NCBI GenBank assembly: GCA_017450065.1
Contig: JAFSYI010000083.1
Location: 142,562-206,561 of the forward strand
Source of the DNA: Lachnospiraceae bacterium
GTDB lineage: Bacteria; Bacillota; Clostridia; Lachnospirales; Lachnospiraceae
DNA length: 64,000 nucleotides
Direction of reading: 5' to 3'
Shown: positions 1-7,641 of the stretch, one piece after another
How positions within the stretch are numbered: the first letter of the stretch is position 1
How the letters are laid out: each line of letters opens with the position of its first letter
The notes under the pieces: model-generated
The model's input: only the letters and a program-made list of their open reading frames with translations
Databases searched by the model: none
Told to the model about the DNA's origin: nothing
Position numbers and translations under genes: made by a program

Positions 1-1121
1 CAAACATGGCTGTTCTGTGCGGTAAGCTCGGCAGGAGCGGATGCGGAGTCAATCCTTTAAGAGGACAGAACAATGTACAGGGTGCCTGCGACATGGGAGC
101 GATGCCCACAGATTATCCGGGATATCAGAAGGTAGATAATGACGAGGTCAGAGAGAAGTTCGAGAAGGCATGGGGAGTTAAGCTTAGCCCCAGGCCCGGT
201 CTTAAGGCTACGGATGTATTCCCGGCAGCGATAGAAGGAAAGATCAAAGGCCTGTATATCTGTGGTGAGGATCCCGTGGTTTCGGATCCTGATACACACC
301 ATATTATAAAAGCGCTGGAAAGTCTTGATTTCCTTGTTATGCAGGAGCTCTTCATGACAAAGACTGCCGAGTATGCCGACGTTATCCTCCCGGGTGTGAG
401 CTATGCGGAAAAGGAAGGAACATTTACAAATACGGAGCGCAGGGTGCAGAGGATACGTAAGGCTGTAACACCGGTGGGCGATATGAGACCCGATACGGAT
501 ATACTGATCGACCTTATGAATGCAATGGGATATCCGCAGCCATATCTTACAAGTGCGCAGATAATGGATGAGATAGCCTCGGTAACCCCGAGCTTTGCGG
601 GCATATCACATGAGCGTCTTGACTCGGGTGAGAGCCTTCAGTGGCCGTGCAGGGGTAAGGACCAGCCCGGAACTCCGATTATGCATGTCGGACATCCGGC
701 ACGCGGTAAGGCGCTGCTCTACAGTGTTGAGTATAAGCCTTCGCAGGAGCTCCCGGATGATGAATATCCTTTTGTCCTTATGACCGGACGCATACTTTAT
801 CATTATAATGCAGCCGCAATGACGGCCCGTGCTCCGGGACTTATGACCATATCCGGTGAAGGCTTCATTGAAGTGAATTATCATGATGCGGAAAGGCTGG
901 GTATTGAAAACGGGGAAACGGTCAGGGTATCAAGCCGCCGAGGCGGGATTACGGCAAAGGCTCATGTAGGACGCAAGGTATCGGAAGGCGAGACATGGAT
1001 GCCGTTCCACTTCCCGGATTCTCCCGTAAACATGCTTACAAACGCGGCACTCGATGAATTCGCAAGGATACCTGAATATAAGGTGTGCGCTGTAAATATA
1101 GAAAAAATAGGTGAAAGGTGA
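1..1121 (+). CDS. fdhA: Formate dehydrogenase catalytic subunit, C-terminal part (5' truncated by the window)
   Basis: This is the C-terminal part (about 372 codons, reading phase from base 3) of a molybdopterin oxidoreductase that oxidises formate to CO2. The visible start carries GVNPLRGQNNVQGACDMG, a stretch typical of formate dehydrogenases. The end holds the molybdopterin-dinucleotide binding domain, with MTGRILYHYNAAAMTARAPG near residues 258-277 of the visible part. The iron-sulfur domain and the Cys or selenocysteine ligand of Mo lie outside the window, so I cannot say which is used. The downstream mod/moe/mob/moa genes are what this enzyme would need for its cofactor. The stop overlaps the ribosome binding site of the next gene. 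A related molybdopterin oxidoreductase is possible but less likely. Confidence 0.9.
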   Translation, partial: NMAVLCGKLGRSGCGVNPLRGQNNVQGACDMGAMPTDYPGYQKVDNDEVREKFEKAWGVKLSPRPGLKATDVFPAAIEGKIKGLYICGEDPVVSDPDTHHIIKALESLDFLVMQELFMTKTAEYADVILPGVSYAEKEGTFTNTERRVQRIRKAVTPVGDMRPDTDILIDLMNAMGYPQPYLTSAQIMDEIASVTPSFAGISHERLDSGESLQWPCRGKDQPGTPIMHVGHPARGKALLYSVEYKPSQELPDDEYPFVLMTGRILYHYNAAAMTARAPGLMTISGEGFIEVNYHDAERLGIENGETVRVSSRRGGITAKAHVGRKVSEGETWMPFHFPDSPVNMLTNAALDEFARIPEYKVCAVNIEKIGER

Positions 1122-1125
1122 AAAT

Positions 1126-1467
1126 ATGCTGACGATAGATGCTTTAAAGAATTTCGGTGCAGATACGGAAACCGGCCTGGCAAGATGCATGGGCAATGAA
1201 GCCCTGTATTTAAGACTTGCCGCATCCGTGGTAAATGAGAAGGGTTTTGACAGGCTGAGGGAAGCCATTGATAATGCAGATCTTGACGCAGCCTTCGAAG
1301 CAGCGCATGCGCTTAAGGGCGCGGTCGGCAATCTGTCAATAACACCTCTGTATGACAGGATATGTGAGATAACAGAACTGTTAAGAGAGAAAAAGGATGC
1401 AGATTACGCTGCTTTGGTAAGTGACCTTGTTTCGCTCAAGGAAGAGTACGCCTGCCTTTGCGGATAA
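1126..1467 (+). CDS. Orphan histidine phosphotransfer (Hpt) domain protein
   Basis: A 113-residue protein made only of an Hpt four-helix domain, the module that passes phosphate between response regulators and hybrid kinases. The phospho-acceptor motif is AAHALKGAVGNLS, with His61 as the likely site. I chose ATG 1126 because AAAGGTG lies 6 bases upstream. An upstream GTG at 1111 is in frame but has no ribosome binding site. The start is 5 bases past the formate dehydrogenase stop, so translation is probably coupled. No kinase or response regulator gene is near, so the partner is unknown. Hpt-like anti-anti regulators without signalling partners also exist; the His motif here looks intact. Confidence 0.8.
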   Translation: MLTIDALKNFGADTETGLARCMGNEALYLRLAASVVNEKGFDRLREAIDNADLDAAFEAAHALKGAVGNLSITPLYDRICEITELLREKKDADYAALVSDLVSLKEEYACLCG

Positions 1468-1542
1468 ACACTAAGACTTCCCTGCTCAAAAAGACAGTGC
1501 CGGATATCGTTATTGTGCTCATCGGTGCGAAGGAGATGAAAC

Positions 1543-1571
1543 TTGCACGGGATTTGAAGGTGTGATATATT
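1543..1571 (+). promoter_or_regulatory. Sigma-70-type promoter of the modA leader
   Basis: TTGCAC (1543-1548) and TATATT (1566-1571) are separated by exactly 17 bases. Transcription would start near 1578, giving a leader of about 215 bases before modA. The 75 bases between the Hpt gene and this promoter show no clear terminator. Confidence 0.65.
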
Positions 1572-1590
1572 TTACAATGTAACTAAAAAC

Positions 1591-1780
1591 TTCGAGCCAT
1601 ACTGCCTAAATCACAAAAGACATGGCAGTATGGCCGGTCGGTGAAGACGGAACCGGCTTAGCCCTCAGACACAGTGGCAGCCGGCAGTTATCCGTTTCAT
1701 GCGGCCCGGGGTTGTGCGCGAAAGCAATCAGCCTTCCGCGAAGCCATAATGCAAATGCATTTTAAACCGGCTTCATCAGA
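1591..1780 (+). promoter_or_regulatory. Structured 5' leader of modA, candidate molybdenum-cofactor (Moco) riboswitch
   Basis: The leader starts just after the predicted transcription start and holds several stems. GCCATACTGCC (1596-1606) pairs perfectly with GGCAGTATGGC (1624-1634). CCGGCT (1653-1658) plus GCC (1661-1663) pairs with GGC (1676-1678) plus AGCCGG (1679-1684). An alternative stem CCGGT (1634-1638) with ACCGG (1652-1656) competes with it. The last hairpin, GAAGCC (1740-1745) with GGCTTC (1769-1774), ends 6 bases before the modA ribosome binding site and could act as the expression platform. Moco riboswitches are known upstream of molybdate transport and Moco synthesis genes; assignment to that class rests on context and general shape, not on a checked alignment. 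Confidence 0.5.
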
Positions 1781-1793
1781 AAAGGAGATTCAT

Positions 1794-2777
1794 ATGAAAA
1801 AAGTAACAGCATTACTCACAGTGCTGTCTGTTTGCGCATGCCTTGGCGTGGGATGCGCAGCCGGTACAGCACAGACAGACAAACCTTCGGTACCCAATGA
1901 AAATGCAGATGTCAAAGAATCGGCAGATGTTAAAGAAGAGGCAAATATCGAAGAGCCGGACGGGAAAAACGACGTCACGGCAGATGATGAGACCGTAAAT
2001 GAGGTTCCGGAACAGACAGATCACGCCGGAGAAAAGAAACCGGTAGAACTGATCGTATTTGCGGCGGCATCAATGACAGAAACCATGGAGCAGATAGCGG
2101 ATGTATACAGTGAAGCTGTTCCCAATGTCACGGTCACATATAATTTTGATTCATCCGGTACCCTCAAGACACAGATAGAAGAAGGAGCGGACTGCGATAT
2201 TTTCATATCGGCTTCGCCCAAACAGATGAATCAGCTTGATATCACGGCAGATCCCGAAGTTAATACGGACGGTCTTGATCTGGTCGATCCCGATACTCGT
2301 TTCAACCTTCTGGAGAACAGGGTTGTTCTTGCAGTTCCCGAAGGAAATCCCGGAAATATCAAATCATATGATGAGCTTGCGGACGCTCTTAGGAGTAAGG
2401 ATGTTATGCTTGCCATAGGAAACGAAGATGTCCCTGTGGGACAGTATACACAGAAGATATTTGAATACTACGGACTTGATGAGGATACTTTAAAAAGGGA
2501 CGGAGTACTAACCTACGGAAGCAATGTTAAAGAGGTTACGACTCAGGTGAGCGAGGCGGCTGTTGACTGTGGTATCATATATTCAACAGATGCATTTTCG
2601 GCAGGGCTTACGGTTGAGGATATGGCCACGAAGGAGATGTGCGGACAGGTAATTTATCCCGCTGCGGTACTTAAGATATCCAAACATCCGGAGGAAGCGA
2701 AGGATTTCCTTGATTTCCTTACTTCTGAAAGGTGCTGTGAGATATTTGAAAATGTCGGTTTCACATGCCTGAAATAG
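1794..2777 (+). CDS. modA: Molybdate ABC transporter substrate-binding lipoprotein ModA
   Basis: A 327-residue extracellular binding protein that captures molybdate (or tungstate) for the ModB permease. ATG 1794 is chosen because AAAGGAG sits 6 bases upstream and the product then begins with a lipoprotein signal, MKKVTALLTVLSVCACLGVG followed by the lipobox Cys. An acidic, Asp/Glu/Val-rich linker of about 45 residues separates the lipid anchor from the folded domain, which begins with ELIVFAAASMTETMEQIA, the family N-terminal strand. Further family motifs are NFDSSGTLKTQIEEGADCDIF and FLDFLTSERCCEIFENVGF. It lies behind the structured leader and 42 bases ahead of modB. Tungstate specificity cannot be ruled out. 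Confidence 0.92.
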   Translation: MKKVTALLTVLSVCACLGVGCAAGTAQTDKPSVPNENADVKESADVKEEANIEEPDGKNDVTADDETVNEVPEQTDHAGEKKPVELIVFAAASMTETMEQIADVYSEAVPNVTVTYNFDSSGTLKTQIEEGADCDIFISASPKQMNQLDITADPEVNTDGLDLVDPDTRFNLLENRVVLAVPEGNPGNIKSYDELADALRSKDVMLAIGNEDVPVGQYTQKIFEYYGLDEDTLKRDGVLTYGSNVKEVTTQVSEAAVDCGIIYSTDAFSAGLTVEDMATKEMCGQVIYPAAVLKISKHPEEAKDFLDFLTSERCCEIFENVGFTCLK

Positions 2778-2819
2778 GGGTTTGTATTTATATCACTTAC
2801 AATAACGGGGATGAAAAGA

Positions 2820-3494
2820 ATGGATATGTATCCTCTGTACAATTCCATGCGGATCGCGGGGATAAGTACTGCAATTATATTTGTTACAGGTATCGCGGCA
2901 GCTTATTATATTGCAAAGCTGCCGCGTGTTATAAAGGGAATACTGGATTGTATCCTGACCTTGCCGCTGGTACTTCCTCCGACGGTGGTAGGATATCTTC
3001 TGTTGCGTCTGCTTGGCCCCAGAAGACCGGTCGGTGAATGGTTTCTCAATACCTTTGGCATTAAGCTTACGATGAACTGGTGGTCGGCCGTATTCGCTAC
3101 ATCTGTCGTGATCTTTCCGCTGATGTACAGAACGGCAAGAGGAGCGTTTGAGGCTTTTGATGAAACACTTGCTCAGGCCGGAGCGACGCTGGGACTGAGC
3201 AATGCATACATATTCTTCAGGATAACAATGCCTTATTGCAGGACGGGAATAACGGCAGGAGCGGTTCTGGCGTTTGCCAGAGCACTGGGCGAATACGGGG
3301 CTACTACGATGATCGCAGGCTACACACCCGGTAAGACAGCGACCATATCCACTACGGTATATCAGCTGTGGAGGACCGGTAATGATGCACTTGCTCTTAA
3401 GTGGGTGCTTATAAATATGGCAATATCAGCCGCAGTACTGCTTGTTATCAACCTGATGGAAGGCAGAAAATCAGGCGCTCTGAGCGGAACATGA
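2820..3494 (+). CDS. modB: Molybdate ABC transporter permease ModB
   Basis: A 224-residue inner-membrane permease with about five hydrophobic segments. The ATPase-docking EAA loop is visible as FDETLAQAGATLGLSNAYIF, followed by the typical ARALGEYGATTMIAGYTPGK stretch of ModB/CysT-type permeases. Three in-frame ATGs lie at 2811, 2820 and 2826. I prefer 2820 because GGGGA at 2807-2811 is then about 8 bases away and MDMYPLYNSMRIA aligns with the usual ModB start. It forms an operon with modA and moeA. There is no modC ATPase gene after it, which is unusual since modABC normally stay together. Confidence 0.9.
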   Translation: MDMYPLYNSMRIAGISTAIIFVTGIAAAYYIAKLPRVIKGILDCILTLPLVLPPTVVGYLLLRLLGPRRPVGEWFLNTFGIKLTMNWWSAVFATSVVIFPLMYRTARGAFEAFDETLAQAGATLGLSNAYIFFRITMPYCRTGITAGAVLAFARALGEYGATTMIAGYTPGKTATISTTVYQLWRTGNDALALKWVLINMAISAAVLLVINLMEGRKSGALSGT

Positions 3495-3524
3495 AAAATG
3501 AATGTTGATGATGAAAGGAACATT

Positions 3525-4733
3525 ATGATAACTGATCACAGGACAGCTTCCGGTCTGCTTGTTAAATATGTGAGTACGGCAGGTACGGAAGAAAAGGATA
3601 TAGAGGAGCTTTACGGAAGAATACTGGCCGTGGATATTACGGCACCGGAAAATGTTCCATGCTTCAGACGGTCGCCATATGACGGATATGCATTTAAGGC
3701 ATCGGATACGGAAAACGCCTGTGAGGAATCGCCGGTCATTCTTGATGTGACAGAGAATATCAGAGCCGGTGAGGTTGCAAAAAGCAGGGTCATAAGCGGG
3801 ACAGCGATCCGTCTTATGACAGGAGCGATGATACCGGAGGGTGCCGATGCGGTATGTATGTATGAGGATACGGAATATACAGAAACGACTGTGGCACTTA
3901 AACGAGAATATCATTCCGGTGATAATATAATAAGTCCCGGAGAAGACATAAAAGAGGGTACTCTGATAGCAGGGAAGGGATCGGTTGCGGATGCGGGTCT
4001 CACAGGGACTTTGGCCTCTCTGGGTATTGTTAAGGTCAGTGTATATAAGAAACCTCTTGCGGGTATCATTTCAACCGGTGATGAACTTGTCGATGCACAC
4101 CTTGCTCCGACTGCCGGAAAGATAAGAAATTCAAACAGGTATACAATTGAAGCCGCGCTTAAAGGTATCGGATATGATACTGTATATCTGGGACATGCGA
4201 AAGACAGCATAGAGGATACCGTGAGACTTATTAAAAGGGGACAGACCGAATGTGATGTGATCATATCCACGGGAGGTGTCTCCGCAGGCGATTACGATCT
4301 TGTACCGGAAGCCATGTCCGGATGCGGGTATGAGATTCCCGTAAGAGGAGTGGGGATGAAGCCCGGCATGGCCTGTGCATACGGATTCGCAAACGGGAAG
4401 CTTATGCTGGCGCTGTCCGGAAATCCGGCATCATCGCTGACCAATCTGCAATGCATATGCTTTCCCGCATTAAGGAAGCTTGCCGGATACAGGGAATACG
4501 AACACAGGCTGATAAGCATGAAGCTTAAGGAAGACTGCCCGAAGGCCGGCAGGGGAACAAGGTTCATAAGAGGGCATATTGAATATGAAAACGGTGAAGT
4601 ATATCTGAGCGCTTCTCCGGAACAGGGAAATGCTGTTATGAGCAGTGCGATAGGCTGTAACGCATACGGCATACTTTCGGATATGAAGGCGCCGGTTATG
4701 AGAGGTACCGTAATCAGCGGTTTCTGCGTATAA
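3525..4733 (+). CDS. moeA: Molybdopterin molybdenumtransferase MoeA
   Basis: A 402-residue cytoplasmic enzyme that inserts molybdate into adenylylated molybdopterin. Visible features are SPYDGYAF near residue 50, RLMTGAMIPEGADAV near residue 95, and the MoCF-binding domain with IISTGDELVD near 181, ISTGGVSAGDYD near 246 and ALSGNPASS near 295. ATG 3525 is chosen because GAAAGGAA is 5 bases upstream; an ATG at 3498 adds nine residues but has no good ribosome binding site. The gene follows modB at 30 bases, consistent with one transcript. Length fits the family (about 400). Confidence 0.92.
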   Translation: MITDHRTASGLLVKYVSTAGTEEKDIEELYGRILAVDITAPENVPCFRRSPYDGYAFKASDTENACEESPVILDVTENIRAGEVAKSRVISGTAIRLMTGAMIPEGADAVCMYEDTEYTETTVALKREYHSGDNIISPGEDIKEGTLIAGKGSVADAGLTGTLASLGIVKVSVYKKPLAGIISTGDELVDAHLAPTAGKIRNSNRYTIEAALKGIGYDTVYLGHAKDSIEDTVRLIKRGQTECDVIISTGGVSAGDYDLVPEAMSGCGYEIPVRGVGMKPGMACAYGFANGKLMLALSGNPASSLTNLQCICFPALRKLAGYREYEHRLISMKLKEDCPKAGRGTRFIRGHIEYENGEVYLSASPEQGNAVMSSAIGCNAYGILSDMKAPVMRGTVISGFCV

Positions 4734-4776
4734 ACAGGTGAGTGAATATAAATTGCACAAACAACAAATCGGTAGT

Positions 4777-4814
4777 GTAAAGCAGTTTATGAAATTTGAG
4801 GACCGTCTTAAGGA
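4777..4814 (+). repeat. 38-base dispersed intergenic repeat, copy 1
   Basis: Starts GTAAAGCAG and ends TAAGGA. A second copy with 33 of 38 matches by eye lies at 12971-13008, again shortly upstream of a start codon. It is the first block of a repeat-rich leader in front of the MoeA-like gene. Confidence 0.6.
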
Positions 4815-4819
4815 ATCCA

Positions 4820-4889
4820 TAGCCTTATGACATTCGTGATAACGAATGCACACTGTAGCCTTATGACATTCGTGATAACGAATGCACAC
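4820..4889 (+). repeat. Two tandem 34-base repeats with internal palindrome
   Basis: Two identical 34-base units (4820-4853 and 4856-4889) are separated by TG. Each contains CATTCGT-GATA-ACGAATG, a 7-bp stem with a 4-base loop, and begins with TAGCCTTATGA. They lie in the leader of the MoeA-like gene. Two copies with a 2-base spacer are not a CRISPR array. Confidence 0.8.
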
Positions 4890-4910
4890 CGCAAGCGGTA
4901 CCCCTTATGA
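4887..4910 (+). repeat. Leader motif CACCGCAAGCGGT + CCCCTTATGA, copy 1
   Basis: A short hairpin with a CAAG/GCAA-type loop (ACCGCAAGCGGT) followed by one base and CCCCTTATGA. It ends 22 bases before the start codon at 4933. Copies recur at 22551-22577 and 58568-58594, always shortly upstream of a plus-strand start codon. Confidence 0.65.
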
Positions 4911-4932
4911 CAAATCATAAAAGGAAACGTAT

Positions 4933-5949
4933 ATGGAAAAAGTAAGAACAGAGGATGCGGTGGGACTGACACTGTGTCATGATATAACGGCAATGTATCC
5001 GGGATTTAAAGGGGCTCTTTTTAAACGCGGACACACGGTAAAGGAAGAAGACATAGAGAAGCTTCTGGATATAGGAAAGAAGTATGTATATACGGGAGAA
5101 ATTGAAGCAGGAATGCTTCATGAGGAGGACTGTGCCCTGAGACTTGCGGCAGCCTGCCGGGCAGAGGGCGCTCATTATGAGGGTCCGTCTGAGGGAAAGG
5201 TTCTTCTCATAAGTGATATAAAAGGAATGTTCAGGGTTGATAGGGATCTGCTTGAAATGATAAACGGTATCGGTGATATTACGATCGCAACTTTACCGGA
5301 TCATTTCAGAGTGGAGGAAGGCGACAGGCTTGCTTCAATGAGAATAGTACCGCTGTTTACGGAAGAGAAGCAGATAGAGAAGGCAGAAGGGATGTGCAGC
5401 GAAAGGGATCTTCTTAAGCTCTACCCGTACATGTCTCTCAGAGCCGGGGTGATAATAACCGGTTCGGAGATATACAGTGGAAGACGAAAGGACCGTTTTG
5501 AACCTGTGATCAGAGAGAAGCTTTCATATTTTCCGGGACAGATATCGGATATAAGGATCTGTGATGACAGGATGGAGATGATAATAAGCTCGGCAAAAGA
5601 GCTTATTGATAACGGAGCGGATTTCCTTATTTTTACGGGCGGTATGTCGGTAGATCCTGACGATCTTACTCCCGGTGCGATAAAAAGGCTGGGAGCGGAC
5701 ATAATAAGCTACGGGGTGCCGTCACAGCCCGGGAACATGACTCTTATCGCATATATTAACGATATACCCGTTATCGGTGTTCCGGGAGCTGCTATAAGCC
5801 TTCCGACGACAATGCTGGATGTCATTCTGCCGCAGATATATTCGGGTATAAGATTTACCAAACAGGATATCATCAGACTTGGAGAAGGGGGGCTGTGCAG
5901 GATGTGTAAGGAATGTCATTACCCCAACTGCACATTCGGGCGTTATTGA
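4933..5949 (+). CDS. MoeA/MogA-related molybdopterin-binding protein with C-terminal cysteine cluster
   Basis: A 338-residue protein whose C-terminal half is a MoCF-binding (MoaB/Mog) domain: VIITGSEIYSG near residue 172, IFTGGMSVDPDDLTPGAI near 232 and GVPGAAIS near 281. The N-terminal part resembles the beta-rich domains of MoeA (a MoeA-like start, EDAVGLTLCHDIT), but it is shorter than true MoeA. The tail has Cys322, Cys325, Cys328 and Cys333 in a CxxCxxCx4C pattern suited to a metal site or FeS cluster. AAAGGAAA precedes the start by about 8 bases. It sits between moeA and mobB-moaC, so a role in Moco assembly or delivery is likely; the exact reaction is not known to me. Confidence 0.8.
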   Translation: MEKVRTEDAVGLTLCHDITAMYPGFKGALFKRGHTVKEEDIEKLLDIGKKYVYTGEIEAGMLHEEDCALRLAAACRAEGAHYEGPSEGKVLLISDIKGMFRVDRDLLEMINGIGDITIATLPDHFRVEEGDRLASMRIVPLFTEEKQIEKAEGMCSERDLLKLYPYMSLRAGVIITGSEIYSGRRKDRFEPVIREKLSYFPGQISDIRICDDRMEMIISSAKELIDNGADFLIFTGGMSVDPDDLTPGAIKRLGADIISYGVPSQPGNMTLIAYINDIPVIGVPGAAISLPTTMLDVILPQIYSGIRFTKQDIIRLGEGGLCRMCKECHYPNCTFGRY

Positions 5950-5993
5950 TCATCAAAAAAAATACGAAGTACTTTTTACAGTATATTGATCAT
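5944..5993 (+). repeat. GAA-triloop hairpin flanked by TATTGATCAT direct repeats
   Basis: TATTGATCAT occurs at 5944-5953 and again at 5984-5993. Between them a hairpin at 5957-5977 (AAAAATAC, loop GAA, GTACTTTTT, one A-C mismatch) could act as a weak terminator. The first direct repeat includes the stop codon of the upstream gene. A reverse-complement relative of the hairpin is at 63887-63903. Confidence 0.55.
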
Positions 5994-6004
5994 AAGGGTG
6001 GAAT

Positions 6005-7033
6005 ATGATTACTAAAAAGAATGTTTTCGGAATATCAGGATTTTCAAACAGCGGAAAGACAACTCTTATAGAGAAGCTTATTCCTTTGCTGAAGGAATAC
6101 GGCCTCAAGGTGGCTGTGATCAAGCATGACGGTCATGATTTTGAAATGGACCGGAAGGGCAAGGATACCTACAGGTTCACGGAAGCCGGTGCGGATACGG
6201 TAATGATAAGCTCGGCGTCAAGGTATGCAAGGCTCGAAGAGAAAGGTCGTACGCTTGAAAAAATGCTTGATGACGCCGATGAGGCGGATATCGTTCTTAT
6301 CGAAGGATATAAATACGCGGATGTGAGAAAGATAGGGATCGCAGTTTCATGGCTTGATTACAGGCTTCCGTGTAACGTGGAAGACTACGAGGCCGTTGCC
6401 GTGGACGATAAGATGCGTTTTATCAGATCACTTGACAGGGATTCTGCAGGCAGAGTAAACGGCCTGTCTGTTTTCGATATTAACGATCCCAAAGCTGTTG
6501 CGGATTATATTATAAACACATCGTGTATTAATAAAGAACAGGGCAGAGATAAGGAACAGGAAAAAGACTTTACACATTTTGACGGTGAGGGAAACGCAAG
6601 GATGGTGGATGTTTCGGATAAGAATGTCACGCACAGAAAGGCACGTGCCCGTGCGAGGGTTGTGGTTAACAGGAACACCTTTGAGCTTATTAAAAGCGGA
6701 GGGATCAAGAAGGGTGATGTATTGACTGTTGCTCAGATCGCGGGAATAATGGGAGCAAAACGCACACCGGATCTTATTCCCATGTGTCATCCGATCGTAA
6801 CGGACGGGACAGAATTAAGGCTGACTCTTAATGAGGAGACTCTCAGTGTGGATATAGAATCATCCGTAAGCTGTACCGGCAGGACAGGCGTTGAAATGGA
6901 GGCAATATGTGCATGCACGGTGGCTGCCATGACAGTCTATGATATGTGCAAGGCAGTACAGAGAGATATAGAAATAACGGATATAAGGCTGATGAGTAAA
7001 TCCGGAGGTATACACGGAGATTATGAGGTATAA
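6005..7033 (+). CDS. MobB-MoaC fusion: Moco GTP-binding protein fused to cyclic pyranopterin monophosphate synthase
   Basis: A 342-residue protein with two Moco domains. Residues 1-170 are MobB, with P-loop GFSNSGKTT at 12-20 and the family motif IVLIEGYKYADVRKIGIAV near 97. Residues 190-342 are MoaC, starting FTHFDGEGNARMVDVSDK, with VAQIAGIMGAKRTPDLIPMC, GRTGVEMEAICACTVAAMTV and, at the end, YDMCKA and MSKSGGIHGDY, which hold the conserved catalytic lysines. A Glu/Lys/Gln-rich linker joins them. MoaC makes cPMP from 3',8-cH2GTP; MobB helps dinucleotide attachment. Both domains look complete, so both are probably active. It overlaps mobA by 11 bases. Confidence 0.92.
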   Translation: MITKKNVFGISGFSNSGKTTLIEKLIPLLKEYGLKVAVIKHDGHDFEMDRKGKDTYRFTEAGADTVMISSASRYARLEEKGRTLEKMLDDADEADIVLIEGYKYADVRKIGIAVSWLDYRLPCNVEDYEAVAVDDKMRFIRSLDRDSAGRVNGLSVFDINDPKAVADYIINTSCINKEQGRDKEQEKDFTHFDGEGNARMVDVSDKNVTHRKARARARVVVNRNTFELIKSGGIKKGDVLTVAQIAGIMGAKRTPDLIPMCHPIVTDGTELRLTLNEETLSVDIESSVSCTGRTGVEMEAICACTVAAMTVYDMCKAVQRDIEITDIRLMSKSGGIHGDYEV

Positions 7034-7622
7034 TTGCGGGAAATACAAGATCGCGGTTGCAATATTTGCAGGCGGACGGTCCGTGAGGATGGGAAAGCCA
7101 AAGGAGAGCCTGACGACCGGTGACGGAAGAACCTTCCTTGAAAGGATCTGTGATGAGGCAGGAGCCTGTACGCGGACATGCATATGCGGAAAATACCTTT
7201 CCGTAAGAAGGGGGCAGACAGCAGGTGCAGACGGCTTTACCACAGTGGAGGATGATTATGATGACATAGGCCCGCTCGGAGGACTTATTCCGGTCCTGAG
7301 GCGCGTGAAGGAAGACGGAATGGACGCAGTGCTCGCAGTAGCCGTTGACATGGTAAAATATGACAGATATGAGATCGAAGGTATATGTTCGGCATATTCG
7401 GGTGAGGATATTCTGCTGCCAAGAACAAGTGACGGAAGAGCTCATCCGTTAGCCGGTATCTATTCCGTAAAGATCTTAAAAAGAGCGCTTATGAATGCAA
7501 AAGAGGGTAAATACAGGATGACGGACCTTCAGGGAGAGGATATACGGACGGGATATTATGATACGCCTTCGGATGCCGCATACATAAATATCAACAGACC
7601 GCAGGATCTCTCAGCTGTCTGA
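7023..7622 (+). CDS. mobA: Molybdenum cofactor guanylyltransferase MobA
   Basis: A 199-residue nucleotidyltransferase that adds GMP to molybdopterin to form MGD, the form used by formate dehydrogenases. The family start signature is IFAGGRSVRMGKPKESL (LAGGxSxRMGxxK type). GPLGGLIPVL and AVAVDMVKYD correspond to the usual G-P-L-x-G and D-x-P regions, although the Pro of DMP is replaced (VDMVK). The start codon lies inside the end of moaC (11-base overlap), so it is probably translationally coupled. It is the last gene of the molybdenum block; a promoter follows. Confidence 0.9.
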   Translation: MRYNCGKYKIAVAIFAGGRSVRMGKPKESLTTGDGRTFLERICDEAGACTRTCICGKYLSVRRGQTAGADGFTTVEDDYDDIGPLGGLIPVLRRVKEDGMDAVLAVAVDMVKYDRYEIEGICSAYSGEDILLPRTSDGRAHPLAGIYSVKILKRALMNAKEGKYRMTDLQGEDIRTGYYDTPSDAAYININRPQDLSAV

Positions 7623-7641
7623 TGCAATATCACGTGAACTG

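Noticed and set aside
1674-1793. N-terminal extension of modA from an upstream ATG
   Set aside because: It would hide the lipoprotein signal and runs through the structured leader; AAAGGAG and the signal peptide support ATG 1794.
4820-4889. CRISPR-like tandem 34-base repeats
   Set aside because: Two units with only a 2-base gap leave no room for spacers.
4470-4889. Minus-strand frame encoding a repeated CIRYHECHKA string
   Set aside because: The repeat reflects the 34-base DNA repeats and the frame lies mostly antisense to moeA.
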